Shown: positions 45,081-52,787 of the stretch, in pieces
Numbering within the stretch: the first letter of the stretch is position 1
Layout of the letters: each line of letters begins with the position of its first letter
Origin: Acidobacteria bacterium Mor1
GTDB taxonomy: Bacteria > Acidobacteriota > Polarisedimenticolia > Polarisedimenticolales > Polarisedimenticolaceae
Assembly: GCA_001664505.1 (NCBI GenBank)
Contig: CP011806.1
Span: 2,110,487 to 2,174,486, forward strand
Length of the DNA stretch: 64,000 nucleotides
Direction: 5' to 3'
Notes under the pieces: generated by a model
Database searches by the model: none
Told to the model about the DNA's origin: nothing
The model's input: the letters and a program-made list of their open reading frames with translations, nothing else
Program-made: the position numbers and the translations under genes

Positions 45081-48000
45081 ATGGGAGAGAGCCGCTGGGA
45101 GCGCCTCCAGGCGCTTTTCGAACAAGCCGCGGACATGGACCGCGAGGAGCGGGACGCGTTCCTGGAGCAGGAGTGCGCCGGGGACGCGGAACTGCGGCGA
45201 GAGCTGTCGGCCCTGCTGGACGCGGATACCAGCGGCCCCGACGAGGCCCACGAGGATTCCAGCCCCAGCCGGGTGGATGCCATCGCCGCCCGGGCGATCG
45301 TCTCGGCCGCCGAGGGGGTCAGCCGCTCCCAGACCGACCAGACCGTGGGCAAGCAGGTGGGCCCCTACGAGATCCAACGCCGGCTCGGATCAGGCGGCAT
45401 GGGCGTGGTCTATCTGGCCCGGCGCAAGGATGAAGCCTTCGAGAAGCAGGTCGCGGTCAAGGTGCTGCGGGCCGGCCTGGACAACCACGAGGCGGAGCTC
45501 CGTTTCCGGGCAGAACGCCAGATCCTGGCCGACCTGGACCACCCCAACATCGCCCGGGTGCTCGACGGCGGCTCCACCGACGACGGCACCCCCTACGTGG
45601 TGATGGAGTACATCGAGGGGGAACCCCTCGACACCTACTGCGACAAGCGCAAGCTGTCGAACACGGAGCGATTGGAGCTGTTCCGCAAGGTCTGTTCGGC
45701 GGTGCAGCACGCCCACCGCAACCTGATCGTGCACCGGGATCTCAAGCCCGGGAACATCCTGGTCACCCCCGACGGCGAACCGAAGCTGCTCGATTTCGGC
45801 ATCGCGAAGCTTCTCGACCCCGCTCGCTCCCCCCATACCCTGCCCCAGACCCGGGCGATGATGAATCCGATGACCCCCGAGTACGCCAGCCCGGAGCAGG
45901 TGCTGGGGGACACCCTGACCACCGCAAGCGATGTCTACGCCCTGGGCGTGGTGCTCTACGAACTGCTGACCGGAGTCGCCCCCTTCGAGCTGCGCACTCA
46001 CCAGCGCTGGGAACTCGAGGAGGTGATCTGCAACACCGAGCCCGAGCGGCCCAGCACCGCGATCCACCGGCTCGCCACGGGCAAGAAGGTCGTGGGCAGC
46101 CGCCCGGCGCAAAAGAAGAAGCTGTCGGCGGAGAAGATCGGAAACGCGCGCAACACGGCGCCGGAACGCCTGCACCGGGAGCTCGAGGGGGACCTCGACA
46201 ACATCGTGATGATGGCTCTGCGCAAGGAGCCCGAGCGGCGCTACGCCTCGGCGGAGCGGCTTTCCGCCGACATCGCCAACTACCTCGACGGCCACCCGGT
46301 CAGCGCCCAGACCGACAGCTGGCGCTACCGCGGCGGCAAGTTCGTGCGCCGCAACAAGCTGGGTGTCGCCGTGGCGGCGATCATGGCCGGACTGGTGGTC
46401 ACCTTCAGCGTCTCGATGGCGGTGGCGGCCAACCGGTTGGCCGAGGAGCGGGATGCCGCCGAACGGGAGCGGCTCAAGGCCGAGCGCTCGCTGGAACTGC
46501 TGAACGACGTCTTCAAGCTGGCCGACCCCAACCAGACGCCCGGTGAAACGGTGACCGCACGGGAGCTTCTGGACCGCGGGGCCGAGAAGCTGCTCGAGGG
46601 CACCGACGACACCCCCGAGGTCCAGGCCGAACTGCTGTGGACCATCGGCAGGGCCTACAAGCATCTGGCGCTCTACGACCGGGCGCTCAACGTATTGGAG
46701 AAGGGGTTGGAGCGAAGCCGTCCGGCGCTGGGCACCCACCGGGCGGTGATGAGCCTGAACCAGGAAACCGGCTACGTGCTTCAGGCCATGGGTCGCTACG
46801 ACGAAGCCGAAGCGCGGATGCGCGAAGGCCTCACCATGGGGAAGAAGCTCCAACGGCGCCAGAAAGACGGCAACTACCTCTCCGCCGGGCTCAACGACCT
46901 GGGGCACATCCTGTTCAAGGTCGGACAACTGGACGAGTCCGAGGAGATGCTCCGGGAGTCCCTGGCTCTGGCGCGCAAGCAGGAACACGATGTATTGGAG
47001 AGCATGGTCCCGACCCTCGACAACCTGGCCCAGCTCCTGACCGAGAAGGGACAGCACGAGGAGGCCGAGGCGTTGTTTCGCGAGGCGCTGGCCTTCCGCA
47101 GCGAAGGGCTCGGAGAGAACCACCCGGACCTGCTGATCACCAAGAACAACCTGGGCATCCTGCTCAACGACATGAAACGCCACGAGGAGTCGGCGGCGAT
47201 GCTGCGGGAGTGCATCGACGCCGCCCGGCGGATCCACGGCGATCATCATCCCCAGGTGTCCACATCCCTTGCCAACCTGTCGCTGACTCTGCAGGAATCC
47301 GGAGATCTCGTGGGCGCCGAGGAGGCGCTGAGAGAAGCGCTGGCGATCCAGGCGGAGGTGCACGGCAAGGTGCATCCGGACTACCAGGCGACCCTGGGCA
47401 ACCTGGCGACGTTGTTGAACACGGCCGGGCGCGCCGAGGATGCGGAGGCGGCCTACCGGGAGTCGTTGGACCTGGCGACCCAGCTCGAGGGCCCGGCGTC
47501 GCTGGACGTCGCGATCCAATCCAACAACCTCGGCAAGTTCCTGGCCCGCTGGGGCCGCCTCGACGAGGCGGAGCCCTTGATCCGGCGCACCGTCGAGATC
47601 CTGGGTGAACAACTGGGCGAGGATCATCCCTACTACGCCTTCTCCCTGGGCAACCTGGCCGACCTGCTGCTCAAACAGGGCAAGCACGAGCAGGCGCGGC
47701 GGCGCTTTGCCGAGTCGCTGCGGCTGCGTGGCGAGATCTACGGCAAGGAGAGCGCCGACTACGCCACCGGCCTTTGGAACATCGCCCAGTTCCAGGTAAC
47801 GATCGGCGAGGTGGACGAGGCGATCAAGACCCTGCGCCGGACCCTGGCGCTGCGCGAGAAGGTGCTTTCCGCCGACCATCTGGATCTGTTCTCAACGCTG
47901 ACATCGCTGGGATCCCTGATCAACCAGAGCGCCCCCGCAGAGGCGGAGCCGATGCTGCGACGAGCCTGGGAGGGCCGCAAGGCGGCGCTGCCCGAGGGGC

Positions 48001-48176
48001 ACTGGCAAATCGGAGCCGCCGAATCCCTGCTCGGGGAAGCGCTGATCGGGCTGGACCGGCGGGAGGAGGGTCTGGCGCTGCTCGAATCCGGCTACCGCAT
48101 GGTTCTGGCGGCGTTGGGGGACGAGGACCCGCAAACCGAGCGGGCCCGGGAGCGGCTGGAGAAGTACCGCCCCTGA
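45081..48176 (+). CDS. Transmembrane Ser/Thr kinase with long TPR tail
   Basis: 1031 residues, the same plan as the 35499 kinase: helical acidic N-terminus (1-90), kinase about 95-415 (LGSGGMGVVYLARR, VHRDLKPGNIL near 216, DFGIAK, YASPEQVLG), a basic insert (GSRPAQKKKLSAEKIG near 345), one transmembrane helix (about 426-452), then about twelve TPR units with the repeated 'HPxxxxSLxNLAxLL' pattern. Kinase residues are intact. It diverges from an ECF sigma gene that lacks the acidic core-binding motif and is its likely substrate. The TPR array outside the membrane probably binds a protein partner. Confidence 0.9.
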   Translation: MGESRWERLQALFEQAADMDREERDAFLEQECAGDAELRRELSALLDADTSGPDEAHEDSSPSRVDAIAARAIVSAAEGVSRSQTDQTVGKQVGPYEIQRRLGSGGMGVVYLARRKDEAFEKQVAVKVLRAGLDNHEAELRFRAERQILADLDHPNIARVLDGGSTDDGTPYVVMEYIEGEPLDTYCDKRKLSNTERLELFRKVCSAVQHAHRNLIVHRDLKPGNILVTPDGEPKLLDFGIAKLLDPARSPHTLPQTRAMMNPMTPEYASPEQVLGDTLTTASDVYALGVVLYELLTGVAPFELRTHQRWELEEVICNTEPERPSTAIHRLATGKKVVGSRPAQKKKLSAEKIGNARNTAPERLHRELEGDLDNIVMMALRKEPERRYASAERLSADIANYLDGHPVSAQTDSWRYRGGKFVRRNKLGVAVAAIMAGLVVTFSVSMAVAANRLAEERDAAERERLKAERSLELLNDVFKLADPNQTPGETVTARELLDRGAEKLLEGTDDTPEVQAELLWTIGRAYKHLALYDRALNVLEKGLERSRPALGTHRAVMSLNQETGYVLQAMGRYDEAEARMREGLTMGKKLQRRQKDGNYLSAGLNDLGHILFKVGQLDESEEMLRESLALARKQEHDVLESMVPTLDNLAQLLTEKGQHEEAEALFREALAFRSEGLGENHPDLLITKNNLGILLNDMKRHEESAAMLRECIDAARRIHGDHHPQVSTSLANLSLTLQESGDLVGAEEALREALAIQAEVHGKVHPDYQATLGNLATLLNTAGRAEDAEAAYRESLDLATQLEGPASLDVAIQSNNLGKFLARWGRLDEAEPLIRRTVEILGEQLGEDHPYYAFSLGNLADLLLKQGKHEQARRRFAESLRLRGEIYGKESADYATGLWNIAQFQVTIGEVDEAIKTLRRTLALREKVLSADHLDLFSTLTSLGSLINQSAPAEAEPMLRRAWEGRKAALPEGHWQIGAAESLLGEALIGLDRREEGLALLESGYRMVLAALGDEDPQTERARERLEKYRP

Positions 48177-48336
48177 GGAGACCGGACCGGTCCAGGGGCC
48201 GACTTGCGCAAACCGGGACGGCCGGTGCATGATCCTAGAGACGGCGCCACAGGCGCCTCCTGCCGGCAGGCTGTCTCCCCCACTGCACCCAGGACAGCCC
48301 ATCCCGGCGATCCCGTTTCGAGTAGGAGGAAGAACG

Positions 48337-48681
48337 ATGAAGAAGTTTGCAATTTCCGCGATTGTCGTGCTGGCCCTGGCTCTCAGCGGCGCGGCTCTGG
48401 CCCACGATCACGGTGACGGAGAGACGGTCACCCTCGAAGGAAAGATCGTCTGCGCCAAGTGCACCGTCGGCGAAGACATGGAAAAGTGCCAGAACGTACT
48501 GGTTGTCGAGCATGACGGCGCCCAGGACCTCTACTATCTGGCCGCCACCGAGGCCAACAAGAAGTTCGGCGACGTCTGCATGGCCAAGAAGCCGGTGCGG
48601 GTCCAGGGCACGGTCAAGAAGGAAGACGGCAAGACCTGGATCGCCGCCTCGAAGATCGAGAACGTCGAGAAGAAGGGCTGA
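48337..48681 (+). CDS. Secreted small Cys-containing protein (DUF6370-like)
   Basis: 114 residues: signal peptide (FAISAIVVLALALSGAALAH), a short His/Asp segment (HDHGDG), and a mature domain with three conserved-looking cysteines in VCAKCTVGEDMEKCQNV plus one in FGDVCMAKKP. The KIVCAKC...C plan and the OB-like end (VRVQGTVKKEDGKTWIAAS) match small DUF6370-type periplasmic proteins, possibly metal-binding. The ATG is preceded by AGGAGGAAG. A strong hairpin follows the gene. Confidence 0.68.
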   Translation: MKKFAISAIVVLALALSGAALAHDHGDGETVTLEGKIVCAKCTVGEDMEKCQNVLVVEHDGAQDLYYLAATEANKKFGDVCMAKKPVRVQGTVKKEDGKTWIAASKIENVEKKG

Positions 48682-48697
48682 TCCCGCCCGCATGAGC

Positions 48698-48723
48698 GGG
48701 GCGGTGGCCGACGCCACCGCCCC
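48698..48723 (+). terminator. Strong GC hairpin after the DUF6370-like gene
   Basis: GGGGCGGTGGC (48698-48708) and GCCACCGCCCC (48713-48723) pair perfectly around a CGAC loop, 17 bp after the stop. No T-tract follows, so it is either a Rho-assisted terminator or an mRNA-stabilising 3' hairpin. Confidence 0.6.
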
Positions 48724-48971
48724 TCGTTACCCGCCTCACACCCAACCCTTCCCAGGCCCGATCCAGCCCTCTCCCCTCCCGCCCCCTTCCACTGCCGGCC
48801 TCGGCGCCCCGAGCCGAATCTCCTCGAAAATTGCCCGCAACTACGGGCCCCGGTCTCTTTTCTTCTCATGCATGAGGGCGGTCCCTCGTGACCGTCGCTT
48901 CCATCAGTGACGGCGGCAAACAGCAGCCGGAACCAAAAGGCGGGACGGCCGCCGAGCAAGGAGAGCGCAGG

Positions 48972-49343
48972 ATGGCGAGCAACGAGACACCCCCGGCAAC
49001 CGGACAACCCGTCGAACTCCCGGAAGACTTCGTCCGGCAGATGGAAGAGAGCTTCGAGACCGACTTTTCCAGCGTCAAGGTCTACGCCGAGTGCTCCGAC
49101 GCCGACACCCAGGGAGCCGCCGCCTACACCCGGGGCGAATCGATCTACATCGCTCCCGGCCGCTACAACCCGGGCGCGGCCGACGGCCAGGAACTGATCG
49201 CCCACGAACTGACCCACGTGGTCCAGCAGCGTGAAGGGAAGCGGGAACCGGACAAGTGCCCCCAGGCCGACGCCGAAGCCCACCAGTGCAGCAAGCTCGC
49301 CGTGGCCAAGAAGAAGGTCATGCGGGCCATGGGCAAGAAGTGA
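48972..49343 (+). CDS. DUF4157 (eCIS-core type) mini-metalloprotease
   Basis: 123-residue protein consisting almost only of a DUF4157 domain: LPEDFVRQMEESFETDFSSV, VYAECSDADTQGAAAYTRGE, IYIAPGRY and the zinc motif QELIAHELTHVVQQREG (HELTH, residues 78-82). DUF4157 is found in cargo and toxins of extracellular contractile injection systems and in other secreted proteins. There is no signal peptide, as expected for such cargo. AAGGAG lies 9 nt before the ATG. It is followed after 60 nt by an Hcp gene in the same direction, and the two share the strong terminator at 49904. Confidence 0.82.
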   Translation: MASNETPPATGQPVELPEDFVRQMEESFETDFSSVKVYAECSDADTQGAAAYTRGESIYIAPGRYNPGAADGQELIAHELTHVVQQREGKREPDKCPQADAEAHQCSKLAVAKKKVMRAMGKK

Positions 49344-49403
49344 ACTCAAAGAGCATTTCAAACATTCTGATCGCCACCGCGATCGCTTGAAGGAGAGAAC
49401 GTC

Positions 49404-49871
49404 ATGGCAGTGGATATGTTCCTGAAACTCGAGGGCATCGACGGCGAATCCCGCGACAAGGCCCACGGCAAAGAAATCGAACTCAAGGCCTGGAACTGGA
49501 GCATGACCCAGTCGAGCGCCGGCGGAGCGGGCAAGGTGGCGATCCGCGACATCGTGATCACCAAGCTGGCCGACAAGGCCTCGCCGAACCTGATGGCCAT
49601 GTGCAGCAACGGCAAGACCGTCCCCAAGGCGGTGCTGACCGTGCGCAAGGCGGGCGAGGATCCGATGGAGTACTACATCATCACCCTCGAAAAGGTGCGC
49701 ATCTCCTCGATCGCAACCGGCGGCGCCGAAGGCAGCGACCAGCTGACCGAGAACGTGACCCTGGCGTTCAACAAGGTCAAGGTCGAGTACCAGCCGCAAA
49801 AGGAAGACGGCTCCAAGGATGGCGGTGCGGTCAGCTACGGCTGGGACATCGTCGCCAACACCGCCGCCTAG
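49404..49871 (+). CDS. hcp: Hcp family type VI secretion tube/effector protein
   Basis: 155 residues with the Hcp1 family N-terminus MAVDMFLKLEGIDGESRDKA, the WNWSM segment, and the beta-barrel pattern KVAIRDIVITKLADKASPN...VTLAFNKVKVEYQPQ. Hcp hexamers form the inner tube of type VI secretion systems and can carry cargo in the lumen. No sheath, baseplate, TssJKLM or ClpV gene is in the window, so this is an orphan Hcp or one encoded away from its apparatus. AAGGAGAG precedes the ATG at 8 nt. The partner is probably the DUF4157 protein upstream. Confidence 0.9.
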   Translation: MAVDMFLKLEGIDGESRDKAHGKEIELKAWNWSMTQSSAGGAGKVAIRDIVITKLADKASPNLMAMCSNGKTVPKAVLTVRKAGEDPMEYYIITLEKVRISSIATGGAEGSDQLTENVTLAFNKVKVEYQPQKEDGSKDGGAVSYGWDIVANTAA

Positions 49872-49903
49872 CCCACCGCAATCCAACCTCCTCAATTACA
49901 GGT

Positions 49904-49939
49904 GAGGTCAGGGGCCGCTGCCCCTGACCTCTTTTTTTT
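49904..49939 (+). terminator. Rho-independent terminator of the DUF4157-hcp unit
   Basis: GAGGTCAGGGGC and GCCCCTGACCTC form a 12-bp stem (49904-49915 with 49920-49931) closed by a CGCT loop and followed by eight T (49932-49939). It lies 32 bp after the hcp stop. It is the clearest intrinsic terminator in the window. Confidence 0.93.
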
Positions 49940-49957
49940 GCGGTGATGTACCTCGGA

Positions 49958-50233
49958 TCAGCGCTTGGGCCGGCGAAAGATCTCGCAGCCCCCGCCGACC
50001 ACCTTTCCGTTGGCGCAGGTTCCGACGCAGCTCTGTTCCCGGATATAGCTCGCCGACTCGAGCTCCGAGCCCTTGCGCTCGCAGAGCCGGTTGACGAAGA
50101 CGCCGCAGTCGAAAAGGCTGCTGCACGGATCGGGCGCCGGCGGCACCGGCACCTGATCCGACGCCTCGAAGCCTCCCAACGCCAGCGCCGCCAACAGCAT
50201 CAACCCAGCCAGCAGTAGAAGCGCACGCTTCAT
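49958..50233 (-). CDS. Six-cysteine secreted protein A
   Basis: 91 residues: signal peptide (ALLLLAGLMLLAALALGG) and a short mature protein with six cysteines spaced C-x5-C-x7-C-x17-C-x3-C-x9-C, including SCVGTCANGKVVGGGC. The next gene upstream encodes a protein with almost the same spacing, so the two are tandem paralogues. All six Cys could form three disulfides outside the cytoplasm. I recognise no family. AGGAGG precedes the ATG; the gap to the upstream paralogue is 9 nt. It is the last gene of a four-gene minus-strand operon. Confidence 0.7.
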   Translation of the reverse strand: MKRALLLLAGLMLLAALALGGFEASDQVPVPPAPDPCSSLFDCGVFVNRLCERKGSELESASYIREQSCVGTCANGKVVGGGCEIFRRPKR

Positions 50234-50242
50234 CGGCGCCTC

Positions 50243-50641
50243 CTAACCTCGGGGAATGTGACTACGCGGGCAGTTGGGCTGGACTTCGCCGCCGTCGGAG
50301 CACTGGCCGACGCACTCCCCCGAGATGTAGTTGAAGTAGCTCCAGACCACACCCTCGTGGCGCCGGTTGCAGGCCCGGTCGAGTTCATAGAAACACTCGA
50401 GCGCCGTGACCGGGCAGCGCCACACGTGGCGGCTGCTGCTGTCGAGGCCGGCCGGTTCATCGAGCGGATCTGTCCAGGACTGGCCCAGCCGCTCGGCATG
50501 GCCGTCCTGGGCGCCGGAGGAAAACGCCGGCGGCATTGCCGGAGAAGCGAGCAGCGTGGACTCGAGGCTACCGGCGGAAACGGCCGTGGCGAGCAAGGCC
50601 AGGGAACCGGCAAGAAGCGCGATGCGAACGAGACGAGTCAT
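50243..50641 (-). CDS. Six-cysteine secreted protein B
   Basis: 132 residues: signal peptide (LVRIALLAGSLALLATAVSA), a linker of about 50 residues rich in Ser, Pro and Ala, then a cysteine domain C-x6-C-x7-C-x18-C-x3-C-x9-C containing ECVGQCSDGGEVQPNC. Five of the six cysteines and the YI..xCVGxC(A/S)(N/D)G core line up with the downstream protein. The family is unknown to me. GAGGGC precedes the ATG. It lies 102 nt downstream of the second toast-rack gene, in the same direction. Confidence 0.7.
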   Translation of the reverse strand: MTRLVRIALLAGSLALLATAVSAGSLESTLLASPAMPPAFSSGAQDGHAERLGQSWTDPLDEPAGLDSSSRHVWRCPVTALECFYELDRACNRRHEGVVWSYFNYISGECVGQCSDGGEVQPNCPRSHIPRG

Positions 50642-50743
50642 CGTATTGCCCTCGGGAGGCCCAACGGGGACCAGGGCAATCTCGGCCTGCAGCCGGGCGA
50701 CGTCGCGCTCAGCGCCGGGGTAAGGGGTTACCGATCCGCAAGT

Positions 50744-51724
50744 TCAGCGGCGAAACTCGACGTTGTCTTCGGGTCCATCCACCTGCACGTGCAGCTTGGG
50801 GAGCGCCGACTCAGGGTCGGCGGTATCGGAGTACTCGCTCAGCCCCAGGATCTGCATGTTGTCCGGAAGACGAACGGTGACTCCCCCGGTCGAGCTGGCC
50901 TCGATCAGCAGTTCGGAGTCACCGCGCCACTCCCCATCCAGATCGATGACCAACCCTCCCATCGAGTTCGCGGTATCGATCACCCGAGGGCTGGCGTTGC
51001 CCAGGTCGTTGAGCACCATGCCGCCCATCCGGTTGCGGGTGACCAACCGCTCCATCGGCGCCACCAGCGGGCGGTCGAACGAAACGACGCCGGCCCCCTG
51101 GGTCACGTCCAGCTCGAACTCGGTGATCCAAAGGCCACCCAGCTCCAACCGGGATCCGGCGCGTGAGACTCTCCCGCCGATGGCGATCGGCATGTCCGGG
51201 GGCAGCGAAATCTCGATTTCCGGCTCGGTCCCTTCCATCATTCCCATGCTCTTGAGCATCGCCAGGATCGCCGATCCGGTGCGCTCGAAGTAGACCGAGT
51301 AGGTCCATCCATCGTCGCGGGTCTCGAGAGACTCGGTCAACGTGTACATGTTCCTGTCGTACCGAGCCCAGACCTGGGGCAGAGAACCCGGCTCACCGGG
51401 AACGACCGTGAACTCCTCTCCATCCATCAGGGCCAGCTCGAGCCGCCCGACGGGCCCGGCCCAACCGGGTATGGCCTCGGCGATGACCGAACCCTCGGAG
51501 TTCCCCGCACCTGCGGGGCTCTCGGCGTCACCGCTACCGCTACCGGCTCCGATCCGGGCCGCCATGGGCAGGTCGGCGACATGGGTCCGCTCCTCCAGCT
51601 GCTCGTCTTCGGCGGTCATCGCGACGAGCCCCACGGAGCCGCCCCCGATCAGGGCCACCAGGACGATCAATCCCAGACAGCCGAAGCAACCGAAGAGAAC
51701 GTACTTTCCCGCCTTGCCAGCCAT
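50744..51724 (-). CDS. Membrane-anchored toast-rack (DUF4097/LiaF-like) protein 1
   Basis: 326 residues. The N-terminus KAGKYVLFGCFGCLGLIVLV has a GCxGC pair at the edge of a single transmembrane helix (about 10-35), then an acidic linker (GSGDAESPAGAGNSEGSV), a middle domain (about 85-160), and a C-terminal beta-solenoid of the DUF4097/LiaF toast-rack kind (NRMGGMVLNDLGNASPRVID, NSMGGLVIDLDGEW, ASSTGGVTVRLP). It is a paralogue of the next gene upstream throughout. Toast-rack proteins such as LiaF sense envelope stress or assemble beneath it; the role here is unknown. AGGGAGTAAGG precedes ATG 51724. Confidence 0.72.
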   Translation of the reverse strand: MAGKAGKYVLFGCFGCLGLIVLVALIGGGSVGLVAMTAEDEQLEERTHVADLPMAARIGAGSGSGDAESPAGAGNSEGSVIAEAIPGWAGPVGRLELALMDGEEFTVVPGEPGSLPQVWARYDRNMYTLTESLETRDDGWTYSVYFERTGSAILAMLKSMGMMEGTEPEIEISLPPDMPIAIGGRVSRAGSRLELGGLWITEFELDVTQGAGVVSFDRPLVAPMERLVTRNRMGGMVLNDLGNASPRVIDTANSMGGLVIDLDGEWRGDSELLIEASSTGGVTVRLPDNMQILGLSEYSDTADPESALPKLHVQVDGPEDNVEFRR

Positions 51725-51785
51725 GCGCCTTACTCCCTGGAAAACGGCGGCATCTCGACGCCGCACCGCAACAGGATGCCACGGG

Positions 51786-52724
51786 TCAGCGGCGGAATCT
51801 CACATTCTCCATCGAACCCGAGACCGCGACGTCGAGCCTGGGCAGGGCGCTCTCGGGGTCGACACCGTCGCCGAACTCACTCAGGCCCAGAATCTGAGCC
51901 TGTTTCGGCAAACGGACATCGAAACCGCCGGTCGCCGCGGAGTCGATCCTGAGCTCGCTGTCCAGCCGCCAGCTACCGCGGAGATCCAACGCGAAGCTCC
52001 CCATGGCATTGTCGGCTTCGATCAGGAGGGGGCTGGCGTTGCCCAGGTCGGAGAGGTCCACACCCCCCATGCGATTCTTGACGCTCAGGCGCTGCATCGG
52101 CGCAGCCAGGGGGTCATCGAAGGTGATATCCCCTCCGGCCTGCCGCACGTCCAGATCCAGCTCGGTCAGCCACATGCCTCCGAGTTCCAACCCGACGCTC
52201 CCCCGATGGATCCGGCCCTGGATCTCGATCGGCATGTCCGGAGGCAGCCGGACCTCGACCCGGGGCGGGGTCGCATCGAGCACTCCGATTCCCCTCAGCA
52301 ATCCGAGCACGAAGGGCCCGGTGCGCTCGAAGGAGACTTCGTAGACCCAGAGCTCACCGCGGGTTTCCAGCGACTCGGTCAGGGTGAACATCCTCGAATC
52401 GTAGACACCGTGGACCTCGGGCATCGAACCGGGCTCGCCGGCGGTGACCAGCAGCCTCTCGGCATCCTGCAGGTCGAACACCACCCGGCCCACCGCGGGA
52501 GGAAGGGCTTGCGGGTCGTAGGAAACCAGTACCTCGTCGACGGAGGTGCGTTCGCCCCCGGGCAGCTCGGCGACGAGGGTCTCGTCCCGAAGTTGCTCTT
52601 CTCCCGAGGTCACGGCGACGATTCCGACGGTGCCTGCGCCGATCAGGAGCGCGACGGCCACCACGGCGAGGCAGCCGGAGCAACCGTAGAGTACGAACTT
52701 GCCTGCCTTTCCACCGCTCGCCAT
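51786..52724 (-). CDS. Membrane-anchored toast-rack (DUF4097/LiaF-like) protein 2
   Basis: 312 residues, same plan as its downstream neighbour: KAGKFVLYGCSGCLAVVAVA at the N-terminus, one transmembrane helix, a linker, a middle domain with PGSMPEVHGVYDSRMFTLTE (neighbour: PGSLPQVWARYDRNMYTLTE), and the toast-rack end (NRMGGVDLSDLGNASPLLIE, ATGGFDVRLP). It is first gene of the minus-strand operon; the start has AAAGGGGAAA upstream. It diverges from the Nramp-like gene at 52788 with only 63 bp between. Function unknown. Confidence 0.72.
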   Translation of the reverse strand: MASGGKAGKFVLYGCSGCLAVVAVALLIGAGTVGIVAVTSGEEQLRDETLVAELPGGERTSVDEVLVSYDPQALPPAVGRVVFDLQDAERLLVTAGEPGSMPEVHGVYDSRMFTLTESLETRGELWVYEVSFERTGPFVLGLLRGIGVLDATPPRVEVRLPPDMPIEIQGRIHRGSVGLELGGMWLTELDLDVRQAGGDITFDDPLAAPMQRLSVKNRMGGVDLSDLGNASPLLIEADNAMGSFALDLRGSWRLDSELRIDSAATGGFDVRLPKQAQILGLSEFGDGVDPESALPRLDVAVSGSMENVRFRR

Positions 52725-52772
52725 CAGCCGTTTCCCCTTTCGGAAAGAGGACGTTTCGACCCGGGCTCAGAT

Positions 52773-52778
52773 TACACT
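52773..52778 (+). promoter_or_regulatory. Candidate -10 box of Nramp-like gene
   Basis: TACACT ends 9 nt before the ATG at 52788; no Shine-Dalgarno sequence is seen, so the transcript may be leaderless or nearly so. Confidence 0.35.
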
Positions 52779-52787
52779 TGCCGGACG

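Noticed and set aside
45390-47879. Very long minus-strand open frame (829 codons) opposite the TPR kinase
   Set aside because: It is the mirror of a well-supported kinase/TPR gene in a GC-rich genome with strong third-position bias; it lacks domain signals and is Gln/Val/Gly/His-biased.
51342-52787. Long N-terminal extension of the Nramp-like frame
   Set aside because: It is antisense to two toast-rack genes, and the conserved Nramp start is at 52788.
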